DNA of 64,000 nt, from assembly GCA_003313425.1 (NCBI GenBank), contig NHZP01000012.1, positions 310,001 to 374,000 on the forward strand. The letters run 5' to 3'. The position numbers were made by a program, and so were the translations under genes. The notes under the pieces are model-generated. The model was given only the letters and a program-made list of their open reading frames with translations. It was not told where the DNA came from and made no database searches. Within the stretch, counting starts at the first letter, position 1; each line of letters starts with the position of its first letter. Shown here one piece after another: positions 22,845-32,733 of the stretch. This DNA comes from Pseudopyrenochaeta lycopersici. Taxonomy: Eukaryota > Ascomycota > Dothideomycetes > Pleosporales > Pseudopyrenochaetaceae.

Positions 22845-24745
22845 CTAGAGGAACCTTTTCACTGCTTGCGCAACACCTTGCAAGTCTTCAAAAATATGCC
22901 AATTCCCAATATTTTCCAGTACCACTAGCTCTGCATTTCCCTTCAATGACAGCATGTGCATCTCACAATGTCTCGGCGGCGACACTTTGTCGTTGCTACC
23001 AGTGATGAGCAGTGTCTTTGCCTGAAGTGCATCAAGGTGGAGGTCGGTTGCCTCCGCAAGTGCAGAACATGCTTTTGCATAACCCTCGGGATCTTGAGCG
23101 AGGAGAGACATGCGCACCGCGGCTACTGCGAGCGGGTTCGACTTTCTAGTTTCATTTGAAGTACTAGAAGTGACGATAGCATCAATAAGAGCTGTCATAC
23201 CTTTGGTACGTGCTGTTTCAGCCCGAGCATGCAGAGCTGTAATTCCAGCTTCAGGAAGCGGTAACAGCGGCGGACCGAGCAGAATTAGCTTTGACACCTT
23301 TTCAGGCTGCATGAGTGCAAGCTGGAGTGCGACAAGTGATCCCATAGAGTGCGCTATGATGGTAGCACCAGAATTGACATTCGCATGTCTGAATACGCCG
23401 TTCAGGTCATAAGCTAAGGAGGCGATGCTGAGTTTGCTGAGTGGGGATGTTGGAGAGAGGCCGTGGCCTTCAAGGTCAAAGAGGTGCAGGGAATGTGACT
23501 TCTCGAGGCTTAAAATATGGATAAGGGGGGAATAGAACTCGGTGCTGCTGCCAAGGCCATGGACGAAGAATAATGGATCTTTTGTAGTATCGCCAAGGGC
23601 CTTGTAGTATAGCGGCTTATTGTTGATATTTGTCAACGTAGTATTATCAGTTTTCTTGTTTGCAATGGCTTGATGTAAGTGTGACATCTCTTGCGCCTGA
23701 TCAACAAAGGGGTTTGACGATTTGGGATCGGCAATTCGGTTGATTAAAGTTCCCAAGCCTGTCACCGAGATGGCCACTGTATCCCCAGGACTGAGATAGA
23801 TGGGTGGTTTCTTCCCAATGCCGACACCGGCGGGCTGGTATACAGTCAGAATTACCATTCACATTCAAATGGATGTATGATCGACCTACAGTACCTGTTG
23901 CGAGGACGTCACCAAGCATGAGCGTCTGTCCCTCCGACAACGTTTTAATCAGATACGGGATCGAGAAGATCAAATCGTCCAAAGTCGCATTTTGTCGTAG
24001 CTCTCCATTGACACGGGTCTGAACTCGCAGCACTTTATCGAGTTTGGACGCCGGAACAGCTATCGGGCCCTTGATCTGTGATTAGAAGCATCTTTCTCCG
24101 CGCAAAGATAGGACGTACCATGGGACAGAAAGTATCCGGCGATTTCCCAATATAAAACTGTTTGTGGTCCCTCTGCCTTTCCCTCGCTGTTACGTCATTC
24201 ACAATGGTATAACCCCAGACGTGTGCCATGGCATCCTTTTCTTCAATGCGGAACCCTGGTTTGCCAATGATGACGCCAATTTCACCTTCGTAGTCAACAG
24301 TCTGCGTGAATTCTGGGTGCGGAAAGATGTCTTCGCCATGAGCGATGATTGATGTAAATCGCTTAGTAAAAATGACTGGGTGTGAAGGAGTATCGACTTT
24401 ATCCGAGCTGTCAAACCCGGAACTGTTGAATTCTTTGGCGTGCTCGGCATAGTTTTTACCTACGCAAAGAATATCGCGGTCTGTGAACGGAGGCAGGATC
24501 TTGACCTCTGAAGCCGGAATGACTGGCCCTGATGGGATGATATTTGATTCGCCAACTTCGATGACTTGATACAAGTTTTCTATGTATGTACCGGAAACGA
24601 AACTCAATGGTTGAATGGTGTCCTGGGAGAGGTTGAAGTGGCCAACACGGTTTCGCCTGCTTTGGCGATCTTGATAAGAAACATAGTTCGTGAAGTCAGT
24701 CTGTCCACTGGCCAAATCAGCTGAGGTCATTTTGTTCACGAGCAT
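22845..24745 (-). CDS. Fumarylacetoacetate-hydrolase-family domain fused to alpha/beta hydrolase
   Basis: Exons 24745-24119, 24069-23890 and 23834-22845 (introns 49 and 55 bases) give 598 residues. Residues of about 80-306 are an FAH-family catalytic domain. DILCVGKNYAEHAKE precedes the metal ligands, Glu153 and Glu155 in DYEGEIG and Asp184 in NDVTARE, and the domain closes with LATGTPAGVG and SPGDTVAISVTGLGTL. The third exon then continues without a stop through a short linker (about 307-345) into a complete alpha/beta hydrolase. This has VHGLGSS for the oxyanion hole, Ser432 in AHSMGS, Asp551 in GSNDKVSP and His582 in GNWHIF. FAH enzymes cleave or decarboxylate 2,4-diketo acids, and alpha/beta hydrolases of this type include enol-lactonases. 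The joined substrate route is not known. It is the first gene of a candidate catabolic cluster. Confidence 0.88.
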
Positions 24746-25644
24746 TCGAGAAAAGCTGCGCCACTAGTAGATAATGCTATCGTGAAGGCGACAGCACTAG
24801 AAATATTGCAGCATGTAATATTGAGCTGCCCAATGGATGATCTGTTATCGCCCACTGGAAGCCAAGAAGAAGGGAGTGGGAATGTGAACATAGCGGTGGT
24901 GACGAAGCGGTGCGGGGCTCGGAAAGCTCTTGCGACAGAGACGGCGAATGGCGCTTGCCCATAGAGGAAATAAATATCTAACAACCCACCACACTACGTA
25001 ATGTTTCCAAAATTCGAGGCCCTAAGACTCATGAGCCTGCATCTGGGGCAGGGCTTTTGACTAGACTAGCGATGTGCCCTGTGCTGTGTTACAAATGCGA
25101 AAAGTGATTTAGCTCCTGGAACGAGGTACATGGCGGATAACATGTTGATGTTACCAGAAGTATATTATATATACTTAAGAATCACTTGACGAGACAGAAT
25201 TCAGATATAACACTGCTTTACCCGTTTTGGATTTGTCTCGATTCGTTACACAAATCTCTGCTCGCCTTGCAACCACAGCGCTTGCGTATCTCCAAACAAC
25301 GATGCCAATTTGGAAATAACTCAAACTAGCCATAAGTTGAGCAAGGGACAGCCATTTTTCTGCTAATTGCATGTTGGTGAATGGGAGATCTTTCGAAGAC
25401 ATACCGATGCTTTACGATCAAGCAAAGTGGAACATCACATGCATCAAAAACAGAGAACTCAGGTTGAAGCACGTAGAACTTGATGTGGGTGGTTGGCGTC
25501 CTCAAGTGCCTCCCATGAAACTGAGTTCTGCGGTGGTGAGGAGTTTGAAAGATTTAAGCTACAAGCGTATCTTATTGTGAACCACAACATTAGTCTACAC
25601 CTCGAGCGAGCTGTGTCACACAACAGCGGAGTTTAGCTTCGTAT
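24746..25644. other. Intergenic, no gene seen
   Basis: About 0.9 kb between two minus-strand cluster genes. It should contain the SDR 3' end and the promoter of the FAH fusion. A plus-strand frame at 25371-25580 looks spurious. Confidence 0.5.
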
Positions 25645-26618
25645 CTATGCGGAAGCACAATGTCCGCCATCGACTCTCAAATCAGCACCAGTCATGAATC
25701 GACTGCCTTCAGCCAGTAAGAACACTGCAGGAGCCTTGAAATCGTCTGGGACGCCCAATTTCCCCAGCAGTGCACCTGCCATCCATATTTTCTCGACAGC
25801 CGGATCTGCAGTGAGAAGTTCATCCGTCATTGCGGTTCTGATGTACTAAGAATTGGTCAGCGATCAGGCATTCGTAGTCTCAATGATGTCCTACCCCAGG
25901 CGAGAGTGTATTCACTCGGATGCCGTACTGCCCCCATTCTTGCGCAAGTGATCGACACATTTGATGCACAGCTGCTTTGCTACTGTTATATGCGGTACAA
26001 GTAAGTCCCTTTTGGGGTTGTTAGACAGCTCACTGCAATATGGATCGCGGAATTACGCACCCTATTGGCAATCTGGCCCGACATACTGGCTATAAGCACT
26101 ATCGCTCCACCATTTCCTTTGTCCTTGAGAGTCTTTGCTGTCGTCTTCACTGATACAAAGGCACCTACAACGTTGACTCTGAGCATGCGCTCAAAGTCTG
26201 AGGCTTCATATTCCAGCGCTGGGATCTTTTGCTGTATTCCTGCACACGCAATCATGCCATGGAGTGGAGCTCCTCGCTCGTCGCCCTCTTTTGATATCTT
26301 CTCGATAGCTGACGCGACCTCCATTTCGCTCGTAACGTCGCATGTTTGATATGAGGCTGATGTAGAAGATTGTTTGGCGAGTTTTGTGAGAGATTCCCAT
26401 TCCAACTTGCTCGGCTCTGGAAGGATGTCCAAGCATGCTACATGTCCACCAGCTTCGAGGACAGCAAAAGCTAGAGTCAATCCAAGGCCTCGACCACCTC
26501 CAGTGATAACTATTGTTTTCCCTGCCAGAGAGAAAAGTGTGGGAATTTGTGCGCTTGAACTCTGTGTGTCATGGGAAGGGAGATTGTCAAGGGGAGAATT
26601 AATTGCTGATGGAGACAT
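25645..26618 (-). CDS. Short-chain dehydrogenase/reductase (polyol/sugar-type)
   Basis: Exons 26618-26061, 26008-25895 and 25845-25645 (introns 52 and 49 bases) give 290 residues. The Rossmann motif TGGGRGLG is at 39-46, then DVTS, and IACAGIQ in place of the usual NNAG. The active site comprises a Ser in LIASMSGQ, Tyr193 and Lys197 in AYNSSK, and the C-terminal YIRTAMTDELL. The protein ends with a classical GADLRVDGGHCA tail. This resembles fungal SDRs annotated as sorbose reductase, D-arabinitol or mannitol dehydrogenase, which are NAD(P)(H)-dependent and cytosolic. It starts 666 bases from the divergent MFS gene, so co-regulation with the transporter is likely. The true substrate cannot be told from sequence. 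Confidence 0.9.
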
Positions 26619-27284
26619 GTTGGTACCTCGGTACACAAAAGAATGAGCACAGTAATGCTTAGGCCAAGTAGAAGAAGGAACGGATTGCGTGAAAAGAGTG
26701 AATGCAGCAAACTCCATAAATATGCGTCCTAATTTCAGAGCCAAGCTGTTCGGCCGGGAAGTCGAGGACTTGCCATGTACGCCATACTTCGAACGCACCC
26801 GCAAAACATTTGACGTTTAGGCTGTACCCACAGCCGATTTATCGCGCCGAATAGGTTTGCTATGCCTACGAAAATCGTTGGGTGTGGTCTGATGATGAGA
26901 TCGGCCCACAACTAGGTCAATGAGATCCTCAAAAATACTGTTTTGGCCAAACAAGTAGGTCTAACCGCAGTTTGAAATTACTTTTGGCTAGCGTGAAGCA
27001 CAAACCAGCAATCGGATGCGGATCCGCCTGCTCAATTAGGAAATACCTCGTTACGTGGTTCACCTCAACTTTCGAACCTTGCTAACACAGCCCCATCTGG
27101 GGGAGTTTCTGGGGGTCTATGACGGAGATCATACTCCGCAGAAAGAAAGATGTCAATCGGAAACAAGTGTTGTTGATCTTCACCATGTATATAATGACAT
27201 GCAGCGCCGTCACCTTTCGTGATCATCAAACGAGGTCCTTCGCCCGCTGCCCGTCCCCAGAATATCAGTACAAGTTTGTTAAAC
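26619..27284. promoter_or_regulatory. Divergent control region of the SDR and MFS transporter genes
   Basis: This 666-base interval separates the starts of the SDR (minus) and the sugar transporter (plus). It is the obvious place for sites of the neighbouring Zn2Cys6 regulator. I did not find an inverted CGG pair that I would defend. Confidence 0.45.
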
Positions 27285-28984
27285 ATGACCATCCTCGTGG
27301 GCAGGCCCCTCAATTGGGCCATCACGGCCACAGCAGGCTCTGGGTTTCTCTTATTTGGCTATGATCAAGGAGTTATGTCTGGGCTGTTGACCGGCCTTGC
27401 ATTTACACGAACCTTCCCCGAAATCGATACGACAAATGGCAGTGGGGGAAGCTCCTCCCTCCAAGGTACCGTCGTCGCTATTTATGAAATTGGATGCTTT
27501 TTTGGTGCCATATTCTGTTTCCTTTTTGGAGAGAAGCTTGGAAGGAGAAAGTGTATTATGCTTGGATGTATCGTTCTCAGCATCGGTGCGGCGCTCCAAG
27601 CCGCAGCATTTGGTATCCCTCAAATGATTGTGGGCCGTATTGTGGCAGGGTTGGGCAACGGCATGAATACAAGTACTATTCGTAAGCTCTAAGGGCTCCT
27701 TGAAAGGTGTACGACTGACACAAAGCAGCTGTATGGCATTCGGAGCTCATGAAGGCCAACGACCGCGGGAAGGGTCTTTGCATCGAATTAGCCATAAATA
27801 TCTTCGGCGTCATGCTTTCCTACTGGGTCGATTATGGTATGAGTTTTGTATCAAATGACGCTCAATTCCGCTTCCCTCTGGCATTGCAGATCCTTTTCGC
27901 GGTCGTCACATTTGTTGGAGTACTCGTCTTGCCTGAGTCACCAAGATGGCTCATTGCACATGACCGTATCGACGAGGCAAAAAGTATCCTGTGGGCTGTT
28001 GAGCGAGATGCCCGGACATTAGATCGCGAGGATGAGACATTGAAACGTGATCTTGCGCTCATTCAGCATGCTGTTCGAGAAGAGCGTGCAGCAGCAGCCG
28101 GTGGGAGTTTCAAGAGTATGTTTAAAAATGGGGAGCAGAAGTTCCTGTATCGAACTCTGTTGGGCATTGGTGGCCAATTCATGCAGCAACTGTCAGGAAT
28201 CAATCTCATCACCTACGTACGTTTGACATCCAAACCCGCATAAGATCCAGCATAATAACAATGCGCCAGTACGCTCCGGTTATCTTTCAGCAATCCGTAG
28301 GTATCCCTCGTGATTTGTCGCTTTTGCTCGCTGGATTCAATGGTATTGCCTATTTCCTCTCCTCATTGATACCCATCTGGATTATCGAGCGACTTGGCCG
28401 CCGAAAGTTGATGCTCTTTGCAGCTGGAGGTCAAATGGGATGTAAGTGACGATTCGAGTAGAAATCTTATATCCAACTGTGTTGACGTGTTCCTCTTAGG
28501 TATGGCAGTGCTAGCTGGTACCGTTGCAGATGGGAGCAAGAGCGCAGGCGTGGTGGCCATAGTCATGCTGTTCCTCTTTAACTTCTTCTTCGCCGTCGGT
28601 TTACTCGCAATCCCCTGGCTTCTGCCCGCCGAATACGCACCACTCGCTATCCGCACGCGAGCTGCCGCCCTTGCTACAGCATCCAACTGGATCTTCACGT
28701 TCCTCGTGGTGGAAATCACGCCAGTCAGTATCAATAGTATCGGCTGGCGCACTTATGTCTACTTTTGTGTTTTTAATGCTTTCTTCCTACCCCTTATCTA
28801 TTTCTTCTATCCGGAAACACGCGGGTTGTCGCTTGAAAACATCGACAAGTTGTTCACTGGGGGCAGAGTTACAATGCATTGGAAGGAGAGTTGGGGGGAG
28901 CCTGGAGATCTAAGGAGGGCTAGCGTGACTGAAGATCTCAAAGAGTCGGATGTTCAGATGATTGAGACGGCGGGGAAAAATTAG
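27285..28984 (+). CDS. MFS sugar-porter transporter
   Basis: Exons 27285-27681, 27729-28216, 28270-28441 and 28500-28984 (introns 47, 53 and 58 bases) give 513 residues, the normal length of the family. Sugar-porter signatures are in order: GYDQGVMSGLL in TM1, FGEKLGRRKCIMLG after TM2, VGRIVAGLGNGMN in TM4, PESPRWLI after TM6, QQLSGINLITYYAPVIF in TM7, IERLGRRKLM, and the closing FFYPETRGLSLENID. The intact repeated motifs and twelve predictable hydrophobic segments indicate a working proton-symport or facilitative carrier in the plasma membrane. Substrate is unknown; linkage to the SDR and FAH genes points to a sugar, polyol or small organic acid. Confidence 0.93.
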
Positions 28985-29503
28985 ACGCCTGTACTGCTGA
29001 CCTCAGAATGACGGCACTGCAAGTTCCTGGCACTGTATGATAGAGTGTCATTCATATCATGTACACGCAGTGTTTGGTTGTACATGAATACGGGATGGAT
29101 GGTATACATTGTGAGATAGATTTGAGTTTGAGCCGACGCACTTATTCGTTCGTTTGAACATTTCTTTACAAGAATCCTGGCACGTCATACAAGCATTAGA
29201 ACGGTGACAATGTCAGTTACTCTCCGTCAGATGGTACCGAAGCTCAGTTGTTGCTATCATAAGTTGGAAGCACATTCTATTTCTTTGGAGTTCCCTGGAA
29301 GATGCGGGGGTCTCCACATAACTCCACACTAGTGATAGCATGCATAAAAGAAAGCGCTCAGTCCTATTAAACGTGGGTCTCACTTCAACAATCCTTCACG
29401 CCTCCGTGTCGAACGCTATAGGAGTGGAATGATTAATGGATTGCTTTCTCGGTAGATTTCTGTCATTCTTAACAATTTGACCCCACTTGATCGCTCTTTG
29501 GTT
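28985..29503. other. Intergenic, promoter of the Zn2Cys6 gene
   Basis: About 0.5 kb between the MFS gene and the regulator gene on the same strand. No coding feature seen. Confidence 0.5.
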
Positions 29504-31529
29504 ATGCCAAGAATGACGACTGGAGACTACAGGGCAAATACACAGGGAGTCAAAAGAGCAAGAACTCGGCACGGGTTAGTGTAGCATATCAAACGTGTTG
29601 AATATCCAACAAAATTTGCTGACGCCTCCTCAAAGATGTCTAAATTGCAAGACCAAAAGACGGAAATGTGACGAAGTAAAGCCAGTGTGTGGTCGCTGCA
29701 GCGGCAAACACAACAAGTGTGAATGGGGCCTGCGCCTCACCTTCCGAGCCGAGAATGCTTTGGGAATAGCGCATACAGATGAGCAGGTATCATTGCAACG
29801 GAAACCATTGCCAGAACGGAGGCGTACTCATTTTGTCATCAAAGACGTTACAGCAGAAGTGATTCGCGATTACCAACACACAGAGCACGCAGATGTTACC
29901 TTGTGTGAACCTCATACCCAGCCAGATGTCAATCCAGTTCTTTCACCGGCCAATGCACAGGCTCTCCAAGCAACAGAAAGCCCCATATGGCAGTCAGGAT
30001 CGCCGTTTGAGGATGCCGTCGGCGCTTTTGCTCATCATCAGCATCACTATCAACATGATTTAGGTACCCAGCACCACGAGAGCGAAACGGCCAGCAATCC
30101 CATCTCCCTATCAACCCCTGGGGAATTTGGATCCGTTTGGAATAGTCCAAATGCCACCAGCTATATTGACGATAGCTTGTTTCTTCCAGGATCGGCTTAT
30201 CTCAATGCGCATTCTACTCTCCGAAATCATCTCATGTACGAAGTAAGATCCAATGTACCTACCCGTCAGGCTACTCCTGATGCATACCGGAATGAGCAAG
30301 TTTGGTCCACAAGTTCCGAGTTCAATGCAGCGACGATACACAGCACACAAATGCCAGTACCGTTGGAAGACTCTCGACCGGAAGGTCTGAGCTTCTCGCA
30401 ATCATCTGTACTCCCGCTATCTGATGAGGAAGAGTTTGCGTTATGGAAAAATTGGCTGGATGAGGTTGCACCTTGGCTGGATAAATTCGATAGCGAGCGG
30501 CACTTCCGGCATACGCTTCCCGTCATGGCACGTTCACATGATCATTTGCGGTACTCAATTCTTGCCGTATCTGCGCGCCAACTGGAGCGAAAACAGAAAA
30601 GCCGACACACAGAGCGCAGCCTATCTCTCTATCAGATGGCAATACAACTTGTGCTGCCACAACTACACACGCGCAGCACGCCTGTCATAGCATCATGCGT
30701 TGTCCTATGCGTGCTTGAGATGCTGAGCAGTTCGGCCAAAGCTTGGCATCAACATCTCGACGGATGTGCTCATCTTATCGATGCCGTTGGCATCAACGGC
30801 TTTGCAGGCGGTGTTAACCAAGCATTGTTCTGGTGCTTTGCCCGAATGGATGTGTGTGGAGGGCTTATTGCATCTTCAAAATCGCTCATACCTGTTGAGC
30901 GCTGGGCGTCAGGCATCAATCTCGATGCGGACGTCAATCTCTTCAAAGCAAAAAGCGGATTTGACGCCTACGCATGCCATGCCGTGTATCTATGCGCACA
31001 GGTACTTGATCTACTCGCTTTGCGTCCACATCTCGCCGAACGATTAGGGCCGTCACCGCATCCAGTGGATGAGGCCAATAGTGCATATACAACTCGTTGG
31101 ATGGCACTCTGGCGTTATATGGATGAGTGGTACAGCAGACGTCCAGCAGAAATGCTGCCGATTTCATCTGTCGCAGTGAGCACGAAGCCGTTCCCGATGG
31201 TACTATACAGCAACCCCGCTGCTATTTCGGGTAACCAACTCTACCACATGGCATGCATCCTTATGCTGCGGCACAAACCGTTAGGGATTGCTGTAAAACC
31301 TAAACCAAGCTCCATCTTTTGGCATGCACGACAGACTTGCGCAATTTCAATCAGCAACGACCATCATGGAGCTTGGACGAACGCAGTACAGCCGTTGTGG
31401 ATTGCAGGGCAGTGGATGAGCCATGAGAGCGAACAGAAAGCCATTCTCGAGCTACTGGAAAGGATTGAGAATGAGACGGGTTGGGGCACAAAGCGTCGGG
31501 CTGAGGATCTCCGAGAGTTTTGGGGATGA
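29504..31529 (+). CDS. Zn2Cys6 transcription factor, probable cluster regulator
   Basis: Exon 1 is 29504-29574 and exon 2 is 29636-31529, with a 61-base intron, giving 654 residues. The intron splits the zinc cluster. After joining, Cys25, 28, 35, 42, 45 and 52 give the exact C-x2-C-x6-C-x6-C-x2-C-x6-C spacing, flanked by RARTRHGCLNCKTKRRKCDE. A second in-frame ATG lies nine bases downstream (29513). The long C-terminal region contains the helical fungal-specific regulatory part, with segments such as FALWKNWLDEVAPWLDKFDS, SILAVSARQLER and ALFWCFARMDV typical of the Fungal_trans_2/ARCA-like group. It is nuclear. Position next to the MFS, SDR and FAH genes suggests it controls them, which is inference. 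Confidence 0.9.
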
Positions 31530-32733
31530 AGGGTGGTTGTGTCAGTAGGAGCCAAGAGATTATTGGTTCGCTACAGTTGTCGCGTTTGCGCATGGTTTGG
31601 TATCAGGGTCTGGCTGGGATTGCCATGTGTCGAGATGCGGAAGTGTACTATATGTGTCATGGTCGAGACTTGTGTGGTGGGTGAGTAATCAGGCTGGTGG
31701 TGTAAGGGTCAGCGAGTGTGTACGCCACAAACAATGAATGGCAAGGATAGGCTAGAGTTATCACCATGTTTAGTTCTGCAGCCAAACAGGTGGAGCGGCC
31801 CCCCAAGACATGTGGAGCTGGAAATGGAGGAGCATGGAGTTTTGTGAGCATTTGATGTTGGCCATGTTTGACAAGAAGGGACTAGCGGCAATGAAAGCGC
31901 CTCGTCAGCGCCCTTCTCTCGCTCATTTGCTGCCGTTCAACGTCTGAACGGCGTCCCGACTTCCGAGCATAGAGCCGATTAACGAGGGTCCAGACCGCCG
32001 GCCGCAAGTCGATCCTCCAGCACGCGTCGATCTAGAAGGCAACTTTGTTGTTGCACAGATCGGGAGGGGCTGCAAAGCAAAGGACTTGATGCCAGCGGGG
32101 GAAGGGAGGGGTGCCAAAGATCGACGAAACAATGGGTGGAATTTTGACACCGTCTTTCTCAAGGCGCTGCGATCGAAGATGGGGTTCGACGGGCGGGCTG
32201 ACCTGGCCAATGGCAAGTGTGCATAGCGGCTGGTTCCTGGTGGGTGGTCGGCGTTCTGGTGACCCCATGTTTCTGACAGCTGCCTGTGCACGGGTGCTCG
32301 AGCATTGCGACTCCGCCCCAGCGCTGGCACGATGCAGCGCTGCTCCACACCCGCGCGAAGACAGACCGCGCATGGCAAAGCGGCGGAGGGCTGGCGAGCC
32401 TGCGCCAGCGAACAGAGACGCATGCGTAGGCATGAGGCTAAGCGGCTGCGTGCCATGGTCAAGTGTAGCACGCCCCCCCCGGCGACGGATGCCGGCCAGC
32501 GCTAGCGTGCGCTGAAAAGTGGATCGGCCTGTGAGGGTCTCGACCGCTGCTCTTTTCATCAATTCGCTTTGGCATCAGACCACTGCTGCGCATTATGCCG
32601 AACATCTTTCAGCTTCCTTCACCTGTAGTGTGCCTCCTGCGGCAGTTGCCATGTGCTGGCGCTGCGTCTGCAGCCTTCAAATAATCGGATTCACCCATTC
32701 CCATCCTCGCACACCACAGACGTCACCAACGTC
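31530..32733. other. Intergenic with a GC-rich block open in several frames
   Basis: About 1.2 kb. From about 31900 to 32530 the base composition rises in GC and long frames open on both strands (up to about 175 codons). None shows a recognisable domain, so I treat them as composition artefacts or long 5' leader sequence of the downstream transcription factor. Confidence 0.4.

Noticed and set aside
32032..32562. Minus-strand frames of 176-182 codons in the GC-rich island
   Set aside because: All frames are open there because of composition. The predicted protein is Arg/Ala/Pro-biased with no domain.
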